Positions 9,640 through 18,582 of a stretch of DNA of 64,000 nt are shown here, piece after piece. Made by a program: the position numbers and the translations under genes. Numbering within the stretch: position 1 is the stretch's first letter; each line of letters opens with the position of its first letter. Source of the stretch: Hydrogenobacter sp. GTDB taxonomy: Bacteria; Aquificota; Aquificia; Aquificales; Aquificaceae. The stretch is taken from positions 1 through 64,000 of the forward strand of contig JAGDVY010000031.1 in assembly GCA_023255875.1 (NCBI GenBank), given 5' to 3'. The notes under the pieces were generated by a model. The model did not search any database and was not told the origin of the DNA. It was given only the letters and a program-made list of their open reading frames with translations.

Positions 9640-10120
9640 GGTAGTGTATCCGGGTACCTTTGACCCTCCACACCTTGGACATCTTGATATAGTAAAGAGA
9701 AGCTGTGAAATTTTTGATCGTGTAGTGGTAGCGGTTGCAAAAAATCCAAGAAGACACCTGCTTTTTAACATGGAGGAAAGAGTGGAGATGTTTAAGAAGA
9801 TGGTAGAGTGTTTGGGAAATAAAGTTGAGGTGAAGGGTTTTGACGGACTTTTGGTAGATTTTATGCATAAAGAGGGAATAAGGCTGATAGTCAGAGGTGT
9901 AAGGCTATTTACGGACTTTGAATACGAACTTCAGATAGCCATGAACAATTACAAACTCGCAAAAGTTGAGACCATCTTTATGATGCCTTCGCAAGATTAC
10001 ATACATATAAGCTCCACCATAGTAAGAGACATAGCATCTTACTGTGGAAACCTCAAAGGTCTTGTCCATCCGTACGTAGAAGAAAAACTCAAAAAAAAGT
10101 TTGGATGTTTTAAAATATGA
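9632..10120 (+). CDS. coaD: Pantetheine-phosphate adenylyltransferase
   Basis: [34 protein letters not shown]. Start at internal Met of ORF 9572-10120. Confidence 0.95.
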   Translation: [162 protein letters not shown]

Positions 10121-10665
10121 ATATGCGTAAATGGAGTGTTTTGCTTTTACTGTTTCCCCTTTTTCTCTCATCGTGTAAAAAAGAAGAAAAGCCTATTACC
10201 TTTGAAAGCATAGAAGTTTATTTCTCTCCAAAGGGTTCCGCTCAGTCAGCCATCATAAGAGAGCTACAAAAAGCGCAGAAAAGTCTTGACATAGCTATGT
10301 TTTCTTTTACTTCAAAAGAGCTTGGATCTGCAGTAATTGATGCTTACAAAAGAGGCGTAAAGGTTCGGATAATTATGGACCAAGGACAAGCGAAAGAAAA
10401 CTTTTCAAGATATCCCATCTTTGTCCAGGCGGGCATACCTGTAAAGCTTCTACCTGTAGAAGGTAAAAAGTTCGTAAAAGGTTTGATGCATAACAAGTTT
10501 GCAATAATAGATAGAAAAACGGTAATCACAGGTAGTTATAACTGGACCGCTAGCGCAGAAGAAATTAACTACGAAAACCTTCTTATTATACACAGTCCAA
10601 AGCTCGCGGAAAAATACGAAGAGTATTTTGAAAGTATGTGGAGAAAAGCGGGCGACGGGATTTGA
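10117..10665 (+). CDS. Phospholipase D/Nuc-family protein, predicted lipoprotein or secreted
   Basis: N-terminal signal with LSSCKK lipobox-like motif; HNKFAIIDRKTVITGSYNWT HKD motif. Confidence 0.88.
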   Translation: MNMRKWSVLLLLFPLFLSSCKKEEKPITFESIEVYFSPKGSAQSAIIRELQKAQKSLDIAMFSFTSKELGSAVIDAYKRGVKVRIIMDQGQAKENFSRYPIFVQAGIPVKLLPVEGKKFVKGLMHNKFAIIDRKTVITGSYNWTASAEEINYENLLIIHSPKLAEKYEEYFESMWRKAGDGI

Positions 10666-10718
10666 ACCCGCGACCTTCTGCTTGGGAAGCAGACGCTCTA
10701 CCCCTGAGCTACGCCCGC
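10648..10718 (-). tRNA. tRNA-Gly (CCC)
   Basis: Reverse complement GCGGGCGTAGCTCAGGGGTAGAGCGTCTGCTTCCCAAGCAGAAGGTCGCGGGTTCAAATCCCGTCGCCCGC folds as a cloverleaf; anticodon loop TTCCCAA. Confidence 0.95.
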
Positions 10719-11231
10719 TAAAATATAATTGTATATCAAGTTAGAGTATAGGTGCAAAAGGCTCACAAATACTAGAGATTGGGTCTTTTGGTAGGCAACA
10801 CCATAAAGGAGCGAAGGGAAAAAGGTCAGTGCGGACTGAAGGCTTTGGTATAGCAATATGTGAGGTAGGGCAAACATAAAAGATACTAAAACATTGCTGT
10901 ATCTGCGCAGTAAATAACCCCTAAAAAACAGCTCTTCTGCAAAGGCTGAGAGGGTCATGTGGAGAAGGGTATAAAGATCTACGTTTGTGAGCAGAGTTAT
11001 AGGAAAGGTGATTACAGAGAGATTCCACTTATTCTTCCATTTGAAAGGATCATCTAAAAAAAGCAGTGGAGAGAGAAGCACAAAGGTAGAAAGATCAGGA
11101 AGTCCAAATACTTTGCGACCAAAGAGGCTTACTAAAAGCAGAAGGTAGAGAAACACCTCAGAGTAGTTTTTTATAAACCAACCTATCTTCCTGCCTATCA
11201 TATATGACCTCAAGGTTTGAGGAGTATTCAC
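10698..11231 (-). CDS. CPBP family intramembrane metalloprotease-like protein
   Basis: FAEELFFRGYLLRR and ALPHILLYQ motifs; several TM segments. Confidence 0.8.
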   Translation of the reverse strand: MNTPQTLRSYMIGRKIGWFIKNYSEVFLYLLLLVSLFGRKVFGLPDLSTFVLLSPLLFLDDPFKWKNKWNLSVITFPITLLTNVDLYTLLHMTLSAFAEELFFRGYLLRRYSNVLVSFMFALPHILLYQSLQSALTFFPSLLYGVAYQKTQSLVFVSLLHLYSNLIYNYILAGVAQG

Positions 11232-12012
11232 CAGATTTTAGATCCAACACTATGTGAAAGTACCTACTCTTTACATCCACAAGGTCCCTTATAGCATAAA
11301 GCATGTCAAAGGTAAAGCCATCTACAAGAAGAAGGTCCTCAACTCTCCTAAAAGGCTCTTTGCTTCTTCTTTCTATTATCTTGTTTGCAAGCACCTGATC
11401 TATCCTTGGGTCCAGTGCCATAAGAATATATGGACCAGCGGTGTTTATGTTTATCTTACCTGAGGAAAAAACGGTAGTCAGGCTCAAAAGCCCAGGGTAA
11501 AACTCTCTTCCGAGGGTTTTGCCCAACAGATCCTCGTTCCTAAAGCCTGCCCATCTTAGCTCCTCTTTGGAGTCTAAGGGTGCTCTCTTTATGGGATACT
11601 TGGTTTCTATAGGGATGTCGCTTTTGCCTTCCCAAGCTAAAAGGTTCTTTTTGTAAGATGTGTCTATGTTTAGCAGTTTAAGAAGTCTTTCAAAAAACTT
11701 ACCGTAGGCTCCATCATCCACATAGTTTAGATTAAGAAACCTCTCTTCGTCATATACGCTCACATACAGCTCTCCCTTTTGGGTTTTGAAGGTAAGCGGG
11801 TAAGCCCATCTGTCCTGCAGAGTATCCACAGAGGGATCATCTCTTTTTAGCATTTGAATAACGAGCGGAAGCACAGACAAAAATACATGATAAGCTTGCT
11901 CTTTGAAATAAATCTCTTCTACGGTGGTGCGCACGGACCTTACGCTACTGTAAGCATCCATTGCGTAATAGACAGAGACGAAAAAGATCATCAAAACCAG
12001 AAACACTATCAT
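11158..12012 (-). CDS. gspK: General secretion pathway protein K-like protein
   Basis: N-terminal TM, INTAGPYILMALDP...ANKIIERRSKEPFRRVEDLL (HhH-like region of GspK). Confidence 0.75.
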   Translation of the reverse strand: MIVFLVLMIFFVSVYYAMDAYSSVRSVRTTVEEIYFKEQAYHVFLSVLPLVIQMLKRDDPSVDTLQDRWAYPLTFKTQKGELYVSVYDEERFLNLNYVDDGAYGKFFERLLKLLNIDTSYKKNLLAWEGKSDIPIETKYPIKRAPLDSKEELRWAGFRNEDLLGKTLGREFYPGLLSLTTVFSSGKININTAGPYILMALDPRIDQVLANKIIERRSKEPFRRVEDLLLVDGFTFDMLYAIRDLVDVKSRYFHIVLDLKSGEYSSNLEVIYDRQEDRLVYKKLL

Positions 12013-12404
12013 CTTAGTACCATATCAAGATCAAATACTCCCTGACCCGTGTTATCCACCGCTTTGAACTTCACTATCTTTATCCCACGCTCCTCTATAT
12101 CATAGACAAGCTTGGGGATCTTAGCACCTGCAATTTTTCTCGCTTTTACCTCATATCCTTCATCCCTTTGAGCCAAGGATAGAAACTCCCCACCTACGTT
12201 AGATATCAAGCTTTTGAGAAGCTCTTCTGATGGCTCCTGTCTGATGTTTTGTTTGTAGTTCTTTATAAGAAACATAATCTCTTTGTGCTTGAGATATTCT
12301 CTGTAGTAATTGTCCCTAAGTTGGTAATACCTGTTTAAAAAGGCATAAAAGAGTATAAAAAACAGAAGAAAAAGCAGAACGTTTAAATTCCTATTTGTGA
12401 TCAT
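12009..12404 (-). CDS. Hypothetical single-TM protein, possibly GspM-like
   Basis: Short cytoplasmic N-terminus, one TM, coiled region; overlaps gspK start by 4 nt. Confidence 0.55.
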   Translation of the reverse strand: MITNRNLNVLLFLLFFILFYAFLNRYYQLRDNYYREYLKHKEIMFLIKNYKQNIRQEPSEELLKSLISNVGGEFLSLAQRDEGYEVKARKIAGAKIPKLVYDIEERGIKIVKFKAVDNTGQGVFDLDMVLR

Positions 12405-12421
12405 TTACCTTACTATTATAG

Positions 12422-13018
12422 TTATCTTTGCACTTCAAAAGGAAAACTGACCTTTTTAGTCTCGTTATCTATTCTATACTCAACTCTTAGGATCAGCTTT
12501 TTTTGGTAGTTAGTGGGTTTCTGAAAGTAGACAAAACCCTTAAGAATAGCTCCTGGCTCTACTGTACCAAAAAGGAAAGCGTTATTTACTATGTCAGGAT
12601 AAGTGGGTGGATAGTAGGGATAATAGGGATAATAGCCAAACCAGTAAGGATATGAGTAGTAAGCTATTCCAAAGGAAAATCTCACATTACTGCCTAACAT
12701 GGATGATACATCACCAGGAGGTATGGGATTGTATTGACGATTTTCATCATCAATTAAATGAACGCCTTGTCTTTCTATGTAGAGGCTCTTTGTGGATAGG
12801 TTTTTTACCTCCAAATAGATGGGTAAAACGTAGTAAGGGAGGTCCGATGGTGAGTACTTCCACGCATGAGTTTTGACCAATATCTGCACATCTTTGTCCT
12901 CATAAATGGAGGTCAGTTTTTCTTTATCTACTTTGAGCCCATCTTCTAAGGGAACTAACTTTACCGCAGGAGCGCACCCCAGAACCAATACAAAGAAGAA
13001 GAAAAATAACTTTTTCAT
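12422..13018 (-). CDS. Predicted lipoprotein with Tyr/Pro-rich segment
   Basis: FFVLVLGCAP lipobox; internal YYSYPYWFGYYPYYPYYPPTYP. Confidence 0.7.
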   Translation of the reverse strand: MKKLFFFFFVLVLGCAPAVKLVPLEDGLKVDKEKLTSIYEDKDVQILVKTHAWKYSPSDLPYYVLPIYLEVKNLSTKSLYIERQGVHLIDDENRQYNPIPPGDVSSMLGSNVRFSFGIAYYSYPYWFGYYPYYPYYPPTYPDIVNNAFLFGTVEPGAILKGFVYFQKPTNYQKKLILRVEYRIDNETKKVSFPFEVQR

Positions 13019-13591
13019 TTCTCTACCTTTATATTAACCCTTTTGCCCCTTTTCATCAACTCTCTTATGAGTTCCGCACCTTTTTCAAAATCTACCACCA
13101 CACCACCAAAACCCTTTGCAAACTTCTCCGCGTGCTCTTTGCTACCAAAAGCTATTGCAGAAGGACTACAACAAGGCACAGCGGAAGAATCTATAACATA
13201 CCAAGCAGAATAACAGTTTATAGGATTTCCAGTTATAAAGTCCCAAGTCGTACAGGCTTCTACCTATTTTCTTTTATATCTGTTTGTAAAGTAGAAGGCC
13301 ACAGTGGGCACAGCACGCTTTTATCTTTCTGTCTTTAAGGTAGTATATAAACTCAAGTCTTTTATCCAAAAGTTTTGTACAGTAAGCACAGGTGTCTTTT
13401 CCTTCCTCCTTTGTGTCCTCTGGAGTTCTTAACTTTATCTCTCCATGCTTTCTTATTAACTTTCCTTCCTTTTCCAACTCCCTCACATCTCTGTAGATGG
13501 TCATAAGTGATACACCAAAATACTGGGATAATGCCTTTACATTGTTATAGCCCTCCTTTATAAGCTCAAGTAGCTTTTCTTTCCTGTCCAT
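13015..13591 (-). pseudogene. Disrupted DeoR-type HTH + NosL-like/TRASH-like protein
   Basis: HTH part MDRKEKLLELIKEGYNNVKALSQYFGVSLMTIYRDVRELEKEGKL...CAYC...CCAHCGLLLYKQI stops at 13274; a shifted frame downstream reads EACTTWDFITGNPINCYSAWYVIDSSAVPCCSPSAIAFGSKEHAEKFAKGFGGVVVDFEKGAELIRELMKRGKRVNIKVEK*. Confidence 0.7.
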
Positions 13592-15494
13592 GCTTTTAAA
13601 TTTATTATCTAATACCGTGCTTTTGTACAAGTTTTTAGTTCAGAGAGGGCTTGAAAGAAGAAAGGTCCAGGAGAGGTTCTTCCAAATAGTGCTTTCCGCT
13701 ATAGAGGAAGGGGGGATCAAGATAGTTCAAGCGCCAACGGGTACGGGTAAAACTTACGGTTATCTTATACCCATCTTGGAGAAAGGTCAGAAGGCTATAA
13801 TCTCAACAGGAACAAAGCTACTCCAAGAGCAACTCAGAAGAGACATAGAAGTTCTCAGAAGCTACAGCGAGTATCTATTGGGAAAACAAGTTAATTACCT
13901 TGTGATGAAAGGCAAGTCCAACTACCTATGTTTGGATAGATACTATGCGGAAAAGTATCAAATACCTCAAATTGATACCGCTATGGAAAATGGGTGGGAC
14001 GGGGATTTTGAGTTTGTGAGTGTGGATCAGGAGCTAAGAGAGAAGCTGTGTGTTGATGATGAGTACTGCACAAGCCATTACAGGAACTTATGCAAATACA
14101 GGCATGACTGTTATTATTGGGGAAGACTAAAAAGCTTAGAAAGGTCTGCAGACATTATTGTTGTCAATCACGCCCTTTTGACTCTAAAGGACTTTGAGGA
14201 TACGCAGGAGAGGATTTTGGTAATAGACGAAGCTCACGAACTTGATAGATACATAACCAGCAGTCTAACGGGTGGGATATCTCTTTACACCTTGCGTGTG
14301 GAGATTATGGGTAAGATACGGGAGTTTTTACCATCTGCGGATATAGATGTAGAGGCATTTTTTATAGACCACTTTGAAAAACTCTTTAAGGACAACAGAG
14401 ATCAGGTAGCTCTGGAGAGCGCAGAGCCTTATGTAGAGGATTTTGAAGCGCGAATAGTAAAACCCATTGAGTCCTTGTACTCTCGCATCAAAGAAGAGGT
14501 AAAGGCTCGCACAATGAACTTTCTAAAGGACAGACTCTTTGTGAGTTTGAGCTTTAAAGACTATCTTCTAAGAATAAACCTAATATCTCACGAGGAGTTT
14601 ATGAGGATAAAGTCTAACTATGATCAGATCAGTGATGAGGAACAGGATTTTCTAAGAAAACTAAAATCCTACGAGCTTCTAACAAGAAAAATCACTAAGC
14701 TAAAGGAATTTTTGAAAATTATGAGAGAAGAAGATCAAGGGTTTGGATTTATGGTAAGTAGGAACTGGAGCAAGAAATTAGGCACTTACAACTACAGGCT
14801 TGAGTGCTTTCCTGTGTTTCCTGCGGGTTTTGTGGATTTTAGCGAATACAAAGGGGTCATCATCACATCTGCCACAGCGGACCCAGAAGACCTAAGGAAG
14901 ACCCTTGGTATAAAGGGCGAGTATTACGAGCTTGAACACACTCTTCCGTATCACAAGGTTCATTTTCTTGTCTATAATGTGGAGCCTAAGGAAGAAGAGT
15001 GGAAAGACTGCCTTATTAGGGCTTACAAATACCTGAGAACTATCTATGATAAAGTCCTTGTGCTTCTTACCAACAAAGAACATAAAGCTTTTTTTGAGAA
15101 GGAAGAGGGACTTGCCTTTCAAGGAGAAGACAATCTATCCAAATTGGTGGAAGACCTCAGAGCTGGCAGGATAAAGGCTTTGGTGGGGCTTGACAGCTTG
15201 TGGTTTGGTATAGATGTGAAGGGCGAAAAAGGAATTCTTATGTCAAAACTGCCTTTTGAGAGTCCCGAAGATCCCGTAACCTTTCACAGGATAAGGTTTC
15301 TAAAATCAATAGGTGAAAATCCCTTTGAGTATCAAAAGAGAAAGGCTCTTATTAAGTTCAGACAGGGGATAGGCAGGCTGATGAGAAGTAAGGATGATGG
15401 AGGAACAATAGTGCTTTGCGACAGGAGGATATTTAAGTTCAAGGAGTTTCTTATGGCCGTTAAAGATTTGGGAATAGAGGTCAAGGTAGTATAA
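13590..15494 (+). CDS. dinG: DinG/Rad3-family ATP-dependent helicase
   Basis: APTGTGKTYGYLIPIL, DEAH box (VIDEAHELDR), Cys cluster, GIGRLMRSKDDGGTIVLCDRR. True start may lie downstream of 13590. Confidence 0.88.
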   Translation: MLLNLLSNTVLLYKFLVQRGLERRKVQERFFQIVLSAIEEGGIKIVQAPTGTGKTYGYLIPILEKGQKAIISTGTKLLQEQLRRDIEVLRSYSEYLLGKQVNYLVMKGKSNYLCLDRYYAEKYQIPQIDTAMENGWDGDFEFVSVDQELREKLCVDDEYCTSHYRNLCKYRHDCYYWGRLKSLERSADIIVVNHALLTLKDFEDTQERILVIDEAHELDRYITSSLTGGISLYTLRVEIMGKIREFLPSADIDVEAFFIDHFEKLFKDNRDQVALESAEPYVEDFEARIVKPIESLYSRIKEEVKARTMNFLKDRLFVSLSFKDYLLRINLISHEEFMRIKSNYDQISDEEQDFLRKLKSYELLTRKITKLKEFLKIMREEDQGFGFMVSRNWSKKLGTYNYRLECFPVFPAGFVDFSEYKGVIITSATADPEDLRKTLGIKGEYYELEHTLPYHKVHFLVYNVEPKEEEWKDCLIRAYKYLRTIYDKVLVLLTNKEHKAFFEKEEGLAFQGEDNLSKLVEDLRAGRIKALVGLDSLWFGIDVKGEKGILMSKLPFESPEDPVTFHRIRFLKSIGENPFEYQKRKALIKFRQGIGRLMRSKDDGGTIVLCDRRIFKFKEFLMAVKDLGIEVKVV

Positions 15495-15496
15495 AG

Positions 15497-16780
15497 CTAA
15501 ATCCTCTCCGCTATAGCTTTAGCAAACTCTAATGTGCCAAGTTCCTTCGCATCAATACCCTGCTTTCTAAAGCCGTTGGCTATGTCGGGTGTGCCCAGTT
15601 TGTCCTCTATGGCTCTCTTTACCGCAGAGTATATGAGCTGACTTGCCTCTTTCCAACCCAAATACTCCAGCATCATGGCACCTGACAAGGTAAGGGAAAG
15701 GGGATTGGCTATACCCTTACCCGCTATGTCATATGCTGTTCCGTGGGTGCTCTCAAAAAGAGCATACCCATCTCCTATGTTTCCGCTGGGTACAAACCCA
15801 GGACCACCTACAAGGGCAGAGGCAAGATCGGATATATAATCACCGTTTAGGTTTTGCGTGATGATGACATCGTAAGCTTCTGGCTTTAGTACCAATTGCA
15901 TGAGCATCTGATCGGTTATGACTTTTATCATAAGCACCTGACCTTCCTTTGGCTCTCCTTCGGTTATCACCTTTCCTTCAAATTCGGGCTCTTTTGCCAC
16001 CTCAAAAGCCCAGTTCATAAAGGCACCTTCTGTGGCTTTCATTATGTTCCCTTTCCCTACAACTGCTACCACCTTTTTGTTATTCTCTATTGCCCACCTT
16101 AGAGCCTTTCTCACATGTCTTTTTGTTTTATACTCGCTCATGGGTTTTACCGTAATTCCACAATCCTCAGGAAGAGCGTATTCAGAAACTCCCATCTCCT
16201 CAATGAAAAACTTTCTAACTTTCTGAGTGTTTTCAGCCTTGGGCATGTACTCTATGGACATATATACATCATCAGAGTTTTCTCTAAAGACCGCTAAATT
16301 TACCCTCTCTGGATTGGGTATGGGAGTGGGTTGTCCAAGCCAATAGACGGGTCTTATGGCGGAATAAAAGTCCATAGATTGGCGCAGTATGGCGTTGAGA
16401 GACTTCCCACCCTTCCCTACTGGCGTGCCGAGGGGTCCCTTTATGCCTACCACTGCCTGTTTTAGAAATTCCAAGGTCTCTTCTGGCATTCTCTTTCCTG
16501 TTTTTTCCTCCGCTTTATCACCTGCCAAAAGTTCCACCCAGTATATGCCTTTTGAACCTCCATAAGCCTTCTCCACAGCGGTATTTACTACGTGTATCAT
16601 GGCAGGTGTGATCTCAGAGCCTATGCCGTCTCCTTCTATAAAGGGTATGATGGGGTAGTTGGGAACTTCTATGCTTTTGTCCTCTTTTAGCTTTATAAAC
16701 TCACCACCTTGGGGCAGTTTGGCGCTTCCTTCCCACCAATATACATTCTCCCACTTGACCATAAGCCTATATTTTAACAC
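15497..16780 (-). CDS. icd: Isocitrate dehydrogenase (NADP-type family)
   Basis: IPFIEGDGIGSEITPAM, SLNAILRQSMDFYSAIRPVYWLGQPTPIPNPERVNLAVFRENSDDVYMSIEY. Start likely at internal MVKWENVYWW. Confidence 0.95.
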   Translation of the reverse strand: MLKYRLMVKWENVYWWEGSAKLPQGGEFIKLKEDKSIEVPNYPIIPFIEGDGIGSEITPAMIHVVNTAVEKAYGGSKGIYWVELLAGDKAEEKTGKRMPEETLEFLKQAVVGIKGPLGTPVGKGGKSLNAILRQSMDFYSAIRPVYWLGQPTPIPNPERVNLAVFRENSDDVYMSIEYMPKAENTQKVRKFFIEEMGVSEYALPEDCGITVKPMSEYKTKRHVRKALRWAIENNKKVVAVVGKGNIMKATEGAFMNWAFEVAKEPEFEGKVITEGEPKEGQVLMIKVITDQMLMQLVLKPEAYDVIITQNLNGDYISDLASALVGGPGFVPSGNIGDGYALFESTHGTAYDIAGKGIANPLSLTLSGAMMLEYLGWKEASQLIYSAVKRAIEDKLGTPDIANGFRKQGIDAKELGTLEFAKAIAERI

Positions 16781-16783
16781 TTT

Positions 16784-18577
16784 TTACTCTACTTTCAGCA
16801 CCGTTAAAAAGGCTTCTTGGGGAAGTTCCACCTTTCCAAACTGCTTTAATCTCTTTTTTCCTTCCTTTTGCTTTTCTAAAAGCTTTTTCTTCCTTGTGAC
16901 GTCTCCACCGTAGCACTTTGCGGTGACATTTGCTCTCAGTGGGGGTATTCTTTCTGAGGCTATGATCCTGTTGCCTATACCTGCTTGAACTTTGACCTCA
17001 AAAAGTTGCCTTGGGATCACTTCTTTGAGCTTTTCTACCAACTGCCTTGCTCTTCTGTAGGCTTTATCCCTATGAACTATAAAAGAAAGCGCATCTACAG
17101 GTTCGTTGTTTATAAACACGTTTAGTTTTACGAGGTCTTCCTCCCTAAAGCCTATAAACTCATAATCGTAAGATGCATAACCCTTTGAAACACTCTTAAT
17201 TTTATCGTGAAAGTCCATGATGACCTCACTAAGGGGCATTTCGTACTCAAGCATGGCGGTGTTTGGATCAAGATAAACAAACTTCTTTTGAATGCCTCGC
17301 TTTTCCTGACACAGACTCATGATATTTCCCACATAGTCCTTAGGTGTGATTATGGTAATCAGGACAAAGGGTTCTTCTATGGCATCAATATAACCCCAAT
17401 TTTCTGGAAGTTCCGAAGGATTCCTTATCTCCTTTACCTCTCCGTTTTTTAGTCTTACTCTATAAACCACACTAGGTGCGGTGGTGATGATGCTAACTCC
17501 GTATTCTCTCTCTAATCTCTCTTGGACTATCTCCATATGCAGAAGTCCCAAAAAGCCTACCCTAAAGCCAAGTCCTAAGGCGGGTGATGTTTCGGGTTCG
17601 TACTGTATGGCAGCATCGTTTATAGCGTACTTTTCAAGGGCATCTCTTAGCTCTTCGTAGGTGTATCCCTCTGAGGGATATATACCTGCATAAACCATGG
17701 GTTTAGCTGGTCTAAAGCCAGGTACTGGACTACTTGCGGGATTTTTGGCATCTGTTATGGTATCCCCTATCTTTATGTCTCTCACATCCTTTATAGATGC
17801 AGCTATGTATCCCACATCACCAGCACTGAGCTTTTCAAACTTAGTCATCTTGGGAGTTTGTGCTCCTACTTCTGTCACCTCAAACTCCTTGCCTGTAGAG
17901 AAGAGTCTTATGCGCATACCGGGCTTTACCTCACCGTCAAAGACTCTCACAAAGGCTACCGCACCTCTATAAGGGTCGTAGTAAGAGTCAAAGATGAGAG
18001 CCTTCAGAGGAGCTTGAGGGTCTCCTTTTGGTGGTGGTATGCGCTTGACTATGGCTTCAAGCACTTCCTTTATGCCTATGCCTTCCTTTGCAGATATAAG
18101 AAGGACATCTTCTGAGGGAAGACCCAGTATGTCCTCTATCTGTTTTTTAACTCTCTCTGGGTCTGCAGAAGGCAGGTCTATCTTGTTTATTACTGGCAGG
18201 ATCACCAAATCCTGTTCTACAGCCTTCCAAAAGTTAGCTACCGTTTGAGCTTCTATTCCCTGTGTTGCATCTACCAAAAGTATAGCTCCTTCACATGCAG
18301 CAAGAGCTCTTGACACCTCGTAAGAAAAATCCACATGTCCCGGTGTGTCTATAAGGTGCAAGGTGTAAGTGTTCCCATCATCCGCCTTATAGAACATCTT
18401 AACCGCCTGAAGTTTTATGGTTATGCCCCTTTCTCTTTCTATCTCCAAGGTATCCAGCATCTGATCCCTTAGCTCCCGCCTTGAGACGCTTCCAGTGTAT
18501 TCAAGAAGTCTGTCCGCAAGGGTAGATTTGCCGTGATCTACGTGCGCTATTATGGAGAAGTTTCTTATGAACTCCAT
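16784..18577 (-). CDS. lepA: Elongation factor 4
   Basis: [26 protein letters not shown]; full-length LepA pattern. Confidence 0.97.
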   Translation of the reverse strand: MEFIRNFSIIAHVDHGKSTLADRLLEYTGSVSRRELRDQMLDTLEIERERGITIKLQAVKMFYKADDGNTYTLHLIDTPGHVDFSYEVSRALAACEGAILLVDATQGIEAQTVANFWKAVEQDLVILPVINKIDLPSADPERVKKQIEDILGLPSEDVLLISAKEGIGIKEVLEAIVKRIPPPKGDPQAPLKALIFDSYYDPYRGAVAFVRVFDGEVKPGMRIRLFSTGKEFEVTEVGAQTPKMTKFEKLSAGDVGYIAASIKDVRDIKIGDTITDAKNPASSPVPGFRPAKPMVYAGIYPSEGYTYEELRDALEKYAINDAAIQYEPETSPALGLGFRVGFLGLLHMEIVQERLEREYGVSIITTAPSVVYRVRLKNGEVKEIRNPSELPENWGYIDAIEEPFVLITIITPKDYVGNIMSLCQEKRGIQKKFVYLDPNTAMLEYEMPLSEVIMDFHDKIKSVSKGYASYDYEFIGFREEDLVKLNVFINNEPVDALSFIVHRDKAYRRARQLVEKLKEVIPRQLFEVKVQAGIGNRIIASERIPPLRANVTAKCYGGDVTRKKKLLEKQKEGKKRLKQFGKVELPQEAFLTVLKVE

Positions 18578-18582
18578 AATAT

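Noticed and set aside
13200-13290. Programmed frameshift joining the HTH and NosL-like parts
   Set aside because: Possible in principle, but a TAG sits in the NosL frame right at the junction and no clear slippery heptamer with stimulator is visible; decay is the simpler reading.
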